Positions 36,301 through 48,300 of a stretch of 64,000 bases of DNA are shown piece by piece; position 1 is the stretch's first letter, and every line of letters begins with the position of its first letter. The stretch lies in contig OW387150.1 of the NCBI GenBank assembly GCA_936440205.1, forward strand, positions 14,854,152-14,918,151, given 5' to 3'. The notes under the pieces were generated by a model, which saw only the letters and a list, made by a program, of their open reading frames with translations, was not told the DNA's origin and ran no database searches. The position numbers and the translations under genes are program-made. Origin of the DNA: Lepidonotus clava. Its lineage: Eukaryota > Annelida > Polychaeta > Phyllodocida > Polynoidae.

Positions 36301-39300
36301 ATGTATTTTGTACTGTACTGTTCCATGTTCCATGTATTTTGTACTGTATTTTTATGTATTTTTGCACTGTTTTGTACTGTTTTTCTCTGGTAACAATGCG
36401 AGGGCGCATTGGTCCAAGGAGGGGGGCGTGTGGCGCTCCTCGAGGCCGGGCTGGGCCGAGTGACGGGGGGCGGCCTGCGGAGGCTGGGCGGCCGGGAGCG
36501 GACCGCGCTGCCCGTCTCGAGGGCTTACTCCGGCCCCGCGACCGGACGGACGGTCTGTGCAGGCCAATCACAGTGCTCCCTTTCTGACCAATGGGAGGCC
36601 TGCTCTCCCTCCTTGACTGACCAATCAGAGCACTGCATTATTTACTCCAGGGGAGCTCCAGGGAAGTGGGTTTGGGGCACTGGAGAGTCTGGAGTAGGGT
36701 GCTCTCTCAGGGGTCCGTGCTTTCAGTGCCCAGGCTAGATAAGGGGGGCTCTCCTGGGGCTCTGCTCACTCTCTGTTTTGTTGCTGTAGGGTTCTGACCT
36801 TGGTAGGTAACCCTGACTTGTGAGACTTAGAAGGCCTGTTTGGCTCTAGGGGACTGTTACTGGTATAGCCTAGTTTTAGGCTGGTTTTTGATATACTTTG
36901 TGGTGGTTGTTTTGCCTATGTCTGTTAGACTAGGTTGTTTTATTAACTTTTAGTTAATGGTTTTGCCCCACAAGTATATATTTTGACTTAACAGTTTTCC
37001 CCTAAAGTTTCAGACTTGCTTAGTTTGGCCTGTTCTAGATTAAGACTTTACTTATTTGGGCCTGTTTTCCAAATTTCAGACTTTGTTTATATTTTGTATT
37101 TTTCAAAGTACAGACTTTGTTTACCTTTTTGTGAAAGGGTATTTGTGTAACCTTTATTTGTGGAACCTTTATTTGTGGAACTTATTTTTGTAAACCTTAT
37201 TTGTAACTTTGTGTTACTGTTTGTACATTCTGGCTTTGTACTTTATATCTAGAGAGATTGTTTTAATAAACTTTGTTCAACTTAAGTTACTGTTGTTTGG
37301 TCATTTGTCACACTTCCAATCCTAGTGATCAACCTGGTTTAAATTGACTCCCCGGGCCTAACCTGACCCAGGGAGCGCTACAGTAGGTCTGAACTGACAC
37401 TATAGTGTCAATTTCAAAAATAATTTAATCTTTGAATAATTTAAATCTTAAATCTGTGTGACACTGACAGCACCGGAGAACTTATTGACAGTGTGACGCC
37501 TATGTTTTAACATTGAATGGGAATGATTCAGACACTGACAGTGACTTAGGCCTAGACATATTAGAACTCAGATTTAATATTTTGATGGTAGGTCTGAAAG
37601 AATGACACTATAGTGACAATTTCACAAATCATTTAATCTTTGAATCTGTCCGACACTGACACTGACAGCACCGGAGAACTTATTGACAGTGTGACGCCTA
37701 TGTTTTAACATTGAATGGGAATGATTCAGACACTGACAGTGACTTAGGCCTAGACATATCAGAACTCAGATTTAATATTTCGATGGTAGGTAAGAAAAAA
37801 TGACACAATAGTGACAATTTCTCAAATCTTTTAATCTTTGGATCATAAATAATTGCTTTCGGAGCCTCCATAATACATTGACAGTGTCGGAGGGGGCTTA
37901 GGCCTAGCCTAATTTGAACTGCTGGAAAAGATATATGTACCTACCTGTATAACCTGAGTCCTGAATGCTTCCCAATACTTAAATCCTCCATAATTATTGG
38001 GTTTAGTCCAATGTCATCCTGGTTTTCTGAGTTCATAGTATCGATGCAGGCGTGCGGGGAGAGAACCCGGCGAAACGTTGACGGCGCCATGTGACAGTGC
38101 CTCCACGTGTCCGATCGATCCAATGTTTTCCCTTCGATACGAACGCATAGTTCCCGCATGAATTGTCAATGCGTTGTATGCGTTTAAGGGGGTCCAGACG
38201 TCCAAAATATATATATTGAAACCATCATATAGCGCTGTAATCCAGGCATCCAGGCGGAGAAGGACGACTCCCCGGGACCAACCAACCGTCCTCGCCGCCA
38301 GCGTGGGGCGGTATGGGCTCTGTCACCGGGGGAGGCGAAGGATTGCAAGAGCGCGATGCATTTACGCGTTTAGACGCGTTATTTCGCAATATTTTTGATT
38401 CTGAGACAGTGGGATGCTTATCTATGTATCCAAATCTACCTGCCTATATATATTAGGCCCTTGAGAACGACTGATTTCATGGTGAAATAGGTCTGCATAG
38501 ATATGACCCAGATCGGAGAAGAAAGGGTCACGTGACCAAGTAAGATGGCGAGGGGGCGCCCGGCGATCGTACTGATATGACAGTTTGGATTCCCGGCTTG
38601 AATGTCTAAATTAGCCCGTTTTGGACGATTTTAACGATTCCTATGTATTCTATATATCAAAATCTCTGCAATGTAAGCCAAAATAAGCCCAAATATGTGG
38701 TCATTTAAGCTCAGAAGCGATCGTCTCATCAGGTGTTACATATAAACGCGTCACCGATTGTCGTATAGACGAAAGGGGAATTCGGCGGCATAAGATCTTA
38801 AGGTGATCTAGGCCCTGATTCGAACTTAAAGCCTTGCCGCCTCATAATAAAAAATATAACCAAGAAGTTTACGAAAATATTACATATGTAGAAGTTTTCT
38901 TACCAGCCCATTCAGCGAAGTGATTCCCAATGTCAAAGGCTTCGAAGTTGTAGGCACCATATTCATAGTCAATAAACGTCGCTGTACCTGTACAATGTGA
39001 CACAAAATGTTGATTATGTGTAAGAATAAAGGATATATTATATACGAAGAGTAAATTTTTGCAGTCTGACTTTACTTTTACACACAAAAAGGAACACAAG
39101 GAGAAAAAAGAACTCCTCTGATACAGGTATCATGCAAATTGATTTATTGCTATGTTTTAGTTCAATGATAAAATTACAGAAATCATTTTGGCAATACTGC
39201 TCGAAATACAATCATTTTCCCTACCCTTTATAGATCATTATAATGATACCATTTTGGTAGGCTGCGTCTAGTTATACAGGTCCAGTCTTGTGCACTCTCT

Positions 39301-42300
39301 TTACTGAGCGGCCAAAAAAGGAGAGGTCAGTCAACTTTTTACTCTTAATTAATACTTCAAGTAAGAACATAACAGATTTTTACAGACGCAATTTTTAAAC
39401 AAATATTCAAGAAAATACACTGGTCAAGATTGTTTCTATAATTTGTCAAATGAGCAAACTCACCCTTGGACTTGTTGTAGACTATGTTCTTGAGGAGGAG
39501 GTCGTTGTGGGAGAAGACAGAGGGTGAGCCCAGCTTAGTCAGGGCTTCCTCCATTCGGTCGAGTTCGGCGAAAAGAGTTTCCTTACTCGGCAGGTTCTTT
39601 TTCAGCCTGTTGGGGAGTCACAAAAAAACATTTTTAATAAAGGTGTTATCATTTACACAAAGGTCAATAGATGACGTCGAGAAACCATAGAGGGTTAATA
39701 ATCAAAGTGAAACATTCAAACTTTGTCTTAAATATTTGAACTGCCAAACTATGTACTTCTGAATTGATTCCGACATGATTTGATATCTCTGTGTTACTGC
39801 AAATTTCTTAAATACGTTGTCCGTCGTTTCAGACAAAAAAGGTAGTTTTTTAATAGTATTATTGCGCAAATCCATCTTGATCAGTAAGCAGTACTTCCTT
39901 TATGTGGATAAAATACTTAGATAAATACAAAGAAGAAAAAGATATTATGATTCTCTTTTTTTTTGTGCAAGTCCTATTCATATTACGTCAGTTAGCAGTG
40001 CTTTACCTATGTGGATAATATAAATCAATTGATGTCATATTATACAGAAACCAGTGACACTGACTGTTCGTTCTTGTTGGGGTCCTCCAGGTCATCGGGA
40101 ATCAGTGAGATGTAGCGCCGAGCCTTGGTGAACAGGCAGGGCGAGGTGTCCAGCGTGGGGTGTTCTCCTGAGGCCAGGGTCAGCGTGGACGGGTCCACCA
40201 GGTGCAGGGCTGCTATACTCCGTGTTATACACCTGTAGGATACAAATATTACATACTGATAATGTATTTGTATTGGCTTTGTTCATATTTTGGCATAATT
40301 TTGGTTTGTGGATACTGTCTAGAGAGCCAAATTAAAAGATTTCATAAAAAAAAGTTAGCTAGGGCAAACAATTTAGGGTAGGTCGGGTTACCCCAACACA
40401 ACACTTTTATCACAACAAGTATACATTACTTTAAACTTGATTTGATATCCACGTGTATTTGTTTTTCTCTCAAATCCGCGAAAATGTATAGATGTATACA
40501 TGTGAAAATATCTACGTTTAGAGTAGTTGTTAATGCAGTGAAACTGGATGAGTGATATTGACTTTGAGAATTGAGAGTAGTGATGGGGCTCACTGAACTT
40601 TTGCAGTTGGCTGAACACACTGACAGTTAATAATGCAAATACTGGTAACCATTTTGGGTAATTGCAGTTCCAATGATATCCAACTTATATACAGGGATGC
40701 CGTTCCCATCTGATGAAAAAGTAAGAAAGGTAGGGGACACTTTTCCAACTTTTTTTTTAGAAGCAACTAGGAGGGGAATAACCTTAAGGAATAGAGAGCT
40801 GACATTGAATTTGTATATGCTTAAACTAACACAAAAATACTCTCAAACAAATATTTGAGTGATGTAGGAAAAATGTGTTGCACAATCCAAAATCACCAAA
40901 AAGTAGGAAATCCTGCAAAAGTAGGAAAAATGGCAACTCTCTCTATATAAGGTAATAAGCACGTTAGACCTGAGTTTTGAAATAATACACGGAAGCCTAG
41001 GTTGAGTAGTGATTCCTCTCTTTATATGATATTTGATAAGAGTAGTAGCAATACCCGTGATACCCGTATATTTTAGTTCGGTGAAGCAGGGTCGTCGTCC
41101 GTTCAAGGTTTAGAATGATAAATGCTCAATAATCTTGCTTCATTCGAAATGTGCAAATAACAGATATCTTTATACATGTTTCTTTTATTTAGCCTCCTTA
41201 GATCTCAACGCAAATTCCAGTCCCCAAACAAATATTTACAAGTATACTCAGCAGTGCACGTGACATTCAAATCATTCTTGGACTTTGGAAAAGTTGCAAA
41301 GAGAATCGTATCAGTTTTTTTTATGTTTACCTGTATATTTCTGGCAATCGAACAGTTGCCTCATCCAAGCATATCCCGGACACAAAACCATAAGCAATTC
41401 CATTCTTAAACCGAGCAAAGCACGGGGCAGCACAGCCAGCAGCATGTAAAATCTGTAAAAGAATTATGAAGAATAAATTCAATAAAAGTGTTCACCCACC
41501 GGCAAAGTACCATTAATCACAAACATCTGAACGAGTTATTTTTTAAAGTTTATTTTGAAAGAATAATACTCTGGATGTCGGCATTGTGTTTGGATTAAAA
41601 AAGACACAGAATAATCACGCGAGTTATATCTAAGACCCGCATTTCATGATATGTAGAAGTTAACGCTCATACACACCGTATGAATAACCAGTGAAATACA
41701 GTTTGTTTAAGCATTAGCCGCTATTCATTAATCTGCTAATGGATTGTACAAAAAAGGACTACGAAAAGCACGTACGTCAAGTACATTTAATTCAATAGAA
41801 AACAACTTATTTTTCTTCAGTATTGTACAGTACAGTCATATTTTGCTTTTAGTTTCATGGAAGTACCTGCATGTTTATAAGTTCCTTTTCACGATCGATT
41901 ATAAGTTCGGTTTTTGCTCCATAGATCCGCATGACAATTGCATCCTCTTTTTCCGTGTCTGATGAGTGGTAGCATCCTATCAACTTGTTCGTTATTCCTT
42001 CGGTAAAGTTCTGTGGAAAAAACAGAAGATAACATCTTATTCTTTTGCTTAAAGGTACTCGGGCGTGTTCAGGGTGCCACCTGGGAGGTACTACAAAATT
42101 ATTTTGTTTTGAAAACAATTTAAATGCTATTTTATGTATTTGGACACTTTGGAGAAGACAATGCACACAATTGTTCATTGAATAGGGTAAGCAGATAGTG
42201 CTCAAATAGTCACATTTCTAAGTTTATTCACTATAACTAATCTTACAAAAGGTAAATGTTCTTTATTTTCTCCTAACATTTGTGTAATTGTCTCTACTTG

Positions 42301-45300
42301 TTATATGCTGAGTGTGGTAGGGATTGCACTGGCAGTTTTTTTGTAATTTTACAAAAACACGTTTTCCCCATAGAAGCCAATGGTAAAGGTAATTTTCTTA
42401 TTTAGGCTGTATCTCCTGTCACAAACGGTAAAAGATCGAAATTTCAGCCTCTATTTTCTTCTATAGACACAAGCTTTAATCAAAAAAATTATATAAGTAA
42501 TTTGACTGGTCAATAAAAATCAGGCTGAACACGCCCGAGTACCTTTAAGATATGAACATGAACGCACATGAAAAGAGTGAAGGTGGACATATAACTTTTC
42601 TTAAACGTAATGCTGATAGGAGGTTGATTTGAAGTATCTATCCTTCGCCACATCTCAAATGCCCATTATTTCGAAATTTATTAGGCTTATCAGTTATCAA
42701 TAAGTGGTCTATGATTAGTATCTTCGAAATGAGTAATTTCATTTGTCTATCGAAAGAAATATAGACCCCATTAGATATAATTTCATCCCCATTAGATATC
42801 ATTTCATTTCATTTAAACACATTTATAATCAAGTACAAAAAGCATGGGCAAGTGTCTTTGCAAAAGTCTTGTATATAAAATGCAATCAGGAGACAAAGGG
42901 AGATTAGACGTCAAGTTTGACCTTTTACCTTGAATAAATAAAGAAATAATAATAGATAAAAAAAAAAGAGCCGTCCCTTTCCCTAACTTTTTTTCCACGA
43001 TGACGTCCCTATTTATCTTTTACTGCTAGAATTTCTTCTCAGAGAGACATTTGTTATACGTTTACATCTTGATTATTGAATGATCGGTTAATAAGATAAA
43101 AGAACAGTACACTTCAATCAGTGTTGAGAAACATGAAGGTGCATCTTTCACCCGACCTCTACATTATTCAACTGCCAAGTACACTTGATTCAATTCCCAT
43201 CTATCAGTATCAATTGAGGTGATATATTGAAATGTGACTAAACTCCTCCAACATGCCATTTTCCTACTCCTATGGTGCACAAACCTCGCAGAGCGACCTA
43301 CTTTAAAGTTAGTCATGCATCCACCGTCTAGCAATGCTGTTAATGAGTAAAACGTTTAAATGGCGTATGTCTCGCCATTTCAACTAGATCAAAGTCTAGC
43401 ACACTAAAAGCATGTTACCTGTTGAGAACTCTCCCAATTCTGAATCATTCTATTGAACAAATTCTTTAGGCCAAATAAATTGTTGTGTTCAGGTAGCATG
43501 GGTCAAAAAATTTAGGTAGGTCGATTTAATTTTTTGTTTGGATTTTTTTTAACTGATACAAATGGTCTCAGGCATTCTTAAAAATCAAGAAATCACTCCA
43601 GACACTCTCTACGTCAATGTTAAGATCACATAAAAGCCATTTCCTGTCCCTTGAGTCATTTTTATTGATTTTAATATTTTTTGGGGAAAAAATCTTCAAA
43701 AAAAGTTAGGGTGGGGTCAAAATATTAATGTAGGTCGGGTTACCTGAACACAACAATTTTTTTTAGACCTTAGAACAAAGTCAAAAGTATTACCTAAATG
43801 ACAGTTCTAAGACATAGTCCCTTCCAATTCAATCGAGATCTCGATCATTCGAAATGTAACTAGGTACAAACTATAATGACAGCTATCAACTCATGAAAGC
43901 ATGTGCAGGCTGGCACATTGTTTTATCATATGCTGGTAAGCTTTCAATGTTCATTATTTATGCTTGACTGCAATGTCTAATGTATTGCTTTGTACCGACT
44001 AAAGGCTATATTTAACCAATCTATTGATATTCTACAAACAACAGGTGGGGCCAGATGGTGCATCGATAAGCAAAGAACTGCCAGACACATGTTCATGTCA
44101 TGGTCTATTTGATTGTGATACAATGCTCAGTTTACATCATAAACCAATACACGGTAACTGAAAGGAGTAACCCCACCCCACTCCCTTGCTTTGGAATTCA
44201 TATAAACATTCTAGAGGTCTGGATTATGTCTGAGCGCTGTAACTTGGGAATCGACCATGGTGCTAGTCCATGTGAGAACTCTGGTGATTAAGTTGGGTAG
44301 CAGTAGAGTCAGCTAGATGTGGGACGAGGAACTTGTTCCGGTATTAACACCATCAAGAAGGTGGTTTAGGGAGAAATAATCTTGACTAGTGGCGTGTCCA
44401 CTTACTGTGAAACAGGGGCAAGTTAGGCCAGCTAAAAAAAAAATTGTTTCTGATCAACCGTCCGAATGAGTATTTCATTGCCTACTTGAAAGTAGATCGA
44501 TTGTTCTATATTTTCCCCTTTTTTTAGATTTTTAAAATCCTGGAGATGAGGTTCTATTAACACCATACATTAATACTTTATTGTTAGGGAAAACACTTGA
44601 CCCTGGGGAAACTTTTTTTTTTAATTGAACCATATTTATTGGTATAGTTCAATGATCTTCCATGCAGGTGTAAAGGGTAGAGATACTACAGTACTCATAC
44701 ATAAAGTAGATCTATGAACTATACATATGTAGCAGCGACGACGCGTTAGTTCCGTTTTCGACCACCGGGCATGGTGGGGGCGCCACCGTCGCCTCCCCTT
44801 ACCTTGTCCCTAGGTGACCTGTCCTGGCACTCTGACCCTGGACCTGGACCTGCCTACATGTGCTTGTTTGGGACCTTCTGGGACAGACCTCCAAACCCCC
44901 TTCAAACCACTTGTAAGTACAAATTATACATACAAATCTATTACATTGGTGCCAGGAGTGAAGGTGTACTTACCCAGGTGGATTTTGACCAGTTTGGATC
45001 AAGATTGAGACAGTTTTTGGAGATAAACTTTTTGCCATGTGCTCACCTTCCTTTGTCTACATTTGAGCTGCTCTCACAAAGGAAAGGACTACTCACAGGA
45101 CTCAAACTCACAGGATTTATTTATACAGGACAACTTTATAAGTGTATATGACATATAGTGTGATTTTGTGTGTTTTGATAAACTTTTTGGGGTAAAACTT
45201 GGCAACTTCCTGTCCACCCTGGAGGAGGCCCCTTTTAACCCCTAACCAAATTATCACACACAATCTATTGCCATCCTATATTTATAAAGCCTGGGATTGA

Positions 45301-48300
45301 CTTATTTGTCTCTCATATGAACTTTATACGTCCTAAACTTTCATTCTGGGCCATTATTTTTGTGATTTGTGAACTTTTTAAAACTTTAGTTGGGGCCTTA
45401 GTTTTGACAAAGGCCCTGAGCACATGGTCAGTGTCAGCCATTTTGGATTTGCCCAGACAAAGACAAACACTGATATTAAGACTGGGATTGACTTATTTGT
45501 CTCTCATATGAACTTTATATGTCCTAAACTTTAATTTTGGGCCATTATTTTTGTGATTTGTGAACTTTTTAAAACTTTAGTTGGGGCCTTAGTTTTGACA
45601 AAGGCCCTGAGCACATGGTCAGTGTCAGCCATTTTGGATTAGCCCAGACAAAGACAAACACTGATATTAAGACTGGGATTGACTTATTTGTCTCTCATAT
45701 GAACTTTATATGTCCTAAACTTTCATTCTGGGCCATTATTTTTGTGATTTGTGAACTTTTTAAAACTTTAGTTGGGGCCTTAGTTTTGACAAAGGCCCTG
45801 AGCACATGGTCAGTGTCAGCCATTTTGGATTTGCCCAGACAAAGACAAACACTGATATTAAGACTGGGATTGACTTATTTGTCTCTCATATGAACTTTAT
45901 TTGTCCTAAACTTTAATTTTGGGTCACTATTTCTTGTGACTTGTGAACTTTTTAAAACTTTAGTTGGGGCCCTAATTTTGACCAAGGCCCTGAGCACATG
46001 GTCAGTGGTCAGCCATCTTGGATTGGTCCAAATATAGACACACACTGTGACATTACTATAACAATTACTGTTGTTTTATATGTGTGTGGCACCAATAATT
46101 TGGGAAATAATTGGTGTGATTGACAACTTTTTAGGCATATTTTTGACTTTCTAAAAATTGATTCTGCACTGTATGCCTCAATATTGAAACAGGAAGTGGA
46201 TGGTCGGCCATATTGGATTCCCACCCTGTCCACCATATTGAATTTGAAAAAAAAATATCCTTAGCCTCTGTTATCTATAAGCAGAGCGCATAACTCATTG
46301 AAAATTAATTTGCAGAAATTTACAATTTTTGACGCAAAATTTTGGAATTCCAAAAATTAAATATTTCGGAATTAACAAAAAAAAAGGAAAAATCACAGCA
46401 TACTTGAATATATTTCAATCATTTCTTCAAGCATCCCTAGTACTAGTCTCCCCTAATGCTTCTCTGATTAGTGAGTAGTCTACCCACTAACCCGTAATTT
46501 GGCGAGCATCGCAGCAGTTCGATTTCCGTCACGAGAGAAGCATTTTTGCATAATATAACATTTGCAGCAGTTCGATTTCCATCTTGAAAAAGCATTTTTG
46601 CATTATAAAAAATGGCGCAGAATTTCGGAGCCGATCCTCCTCTAAACCTTAATACAGCATCAGAAGAACAACTGAAAACTCTCAAGGATATTGGCTCAAT
46701 GAGGGCCAGGGGGATTTCTAAGGTTTTCAAGGAACACGGGCCTGTTGGAAGCCTTCAGGATGTGGCCAAACTCTTGGATCCAGCAGTGGTGCAGATCCTA
46801 AAAGACGCGCTCGCGGATGGGCTGGTCGACTTGGGGGAGCATGACCAGCTCCAGAAGGAGATTCAGAGTCTGACGTCCGGCCTCAGCGATTCAGAGCAGC
46901 AGCGGAGCAAGGCCGAGTCTGAGGATGACCAGAGAAGTGAGGAGGGCTCTAAGTCCCTCTACTCATTGACAGCAGGGATAGGGTCAGAGGTTGAGGTCCT
47001 GCGCCGCAAACTCCGAGAAGCCCAAGAGGGAAGAAGGGCTGCGCAAGATGAGGCCAGAGAGGCCCATAAGGCAAAGATGGTAGCACAAACCGAGGTTGGC
47101 AAGTGGAAGAAATTCCATCGCGAACACATGGATGCCTTCTATGCACGAACTCAAAGCGAGGAGGAAGAACTGCTGGAATCATCTCCGACATTGCCTGGCC
47201 GGGCCGCAGCAGACTCAGGTACAGTAGACCGGGGCCAGCAGCAACAAGGACTGGAAACACATGGAGGTAAGACCAAAGGTGGGGCCTGGCCCCCACCCCA
47301 GAAACAATCAACTCCACAGAAAAATGGAAGTGTGCGCGATAACCGCTACATCCCGCACCAGCCTTTACATACTGGGGACGGAGGTCACCACACTGCCGTT
47401 CACAGGAGTGCCCAGGATGATCGCCACGCTGCAGAGCAGCCACTTCGGGATCGCGATGAAAGGTGCGACCAGCGTGGAACGGGCATGTCAGGGGCCTCAC
47501 CATCACCCAGGCCCAGCAACCGAGATAAAAGGAGCGGGACACCCAGACATTACAGAAGCTACCAGGAGACGGACTCATCCTCTTCTAGTAGTGAGGATGA
47601 AGAGGCCCATGGGGAATATCGGGACTATGGACCCAGGACACCCTCCCATAGACGGCCGGACACGGGAAAGATCCCAACTTATGACGGTAAAATAAGGTGG
47701 GAAATATACGCTGACCAGTTTAAGCGAATTGCCAGAAAATGCCGCTGGGGGAAGGAGGCCAAACTGGACTCTCTGGTGCAGCACCTGCGTGATGATGCCC
47801 TAGAATTTTATGGGTCGCTCTCGCGCAGGGAGCGGAAGGACTACGACTGTGTCAAGAGGGCTATGAAGGATAGATTTAACAGAAGAAACCCTCCAACAAC
47901 AGCTCGCAGGGAGTTGCAGATGCTAAGGCAAAATCCGGATGAAGAGCTCGAGCACTTTGCTCAGAGATGCCAGGCCTTGGCAAGGGACGGCTTCAGGGGA
48001 GACCCTGAGAGAACCGTGGAGAGGGCTGCTATGGACGCCTTCCTCCATGGTTGCTCAGATCGGCGGGCTGCACTCTGGGCTGGTGAGAAGGAGGTCGAAA
48101 CGATGAGGCAACTTGTGCAAAGTGTAAAACACACGGTGCACAATGCGAAAGCCCTCATAGGTGATCGAAAGGTGCGGGCAGTCTCCTTTATCAATGAAGA
48201 CATAACCAGCAGTCAACCAACTACGGCCTCAAGGGGGGAGAGGGACCCCTTACAGGGTCTGGAAGAGAGGTTCCAGAAAATGATGGAAAATGCGGCAGAG

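Larger units (their letters stand above)
32532..37382 (+). mobile_element. Gag-only LTR retrotransposon (non-autonomous), young
   Basis: A 4,851-bp element with two 954-bp LTRs beginning TGTGGCGC and ending GCGCTACA, flanked by the 4-bp duplication GTAG (32,528-32,531 and 37,383-37,386). A purine-rich tract (36,415-36,428) precedes the 3' LTR, and TTTTTGGTGCC follows the 5' LTR at the primer-binding position. The internal 2.9 kb encodes one gag-like protein and no reverse transcriptase or integrase. The rest is tandem repeats. The LTRs differ by only one or two bases by eye, so insertion was recent. It looks structurally whole for a non-autonomous element. It sits antisense in intron 6 of the ethanolamine kinase gene. 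Confidence 0.92.

Noticed and set aside
36144-36587. 147-codon frame at the 3' end of the gag-only element
   Set aside because: It consists of the 33-bp tandem repeats read through into the LTR; the antisense strand is equally open.
37945-38159. Minus-strand coding exon leading into ethanolamine kinase exon 7
   Set aside because: The strong donor is real-looking, but the phase would produce an immediate stop in exon 7, so it can at most be an untranslated or separate exon.
46949-47578. 209-codon frame antisense to gag
   Set aside because: It is the shadow of the biased gag coding sequence, without any recognisable domain.
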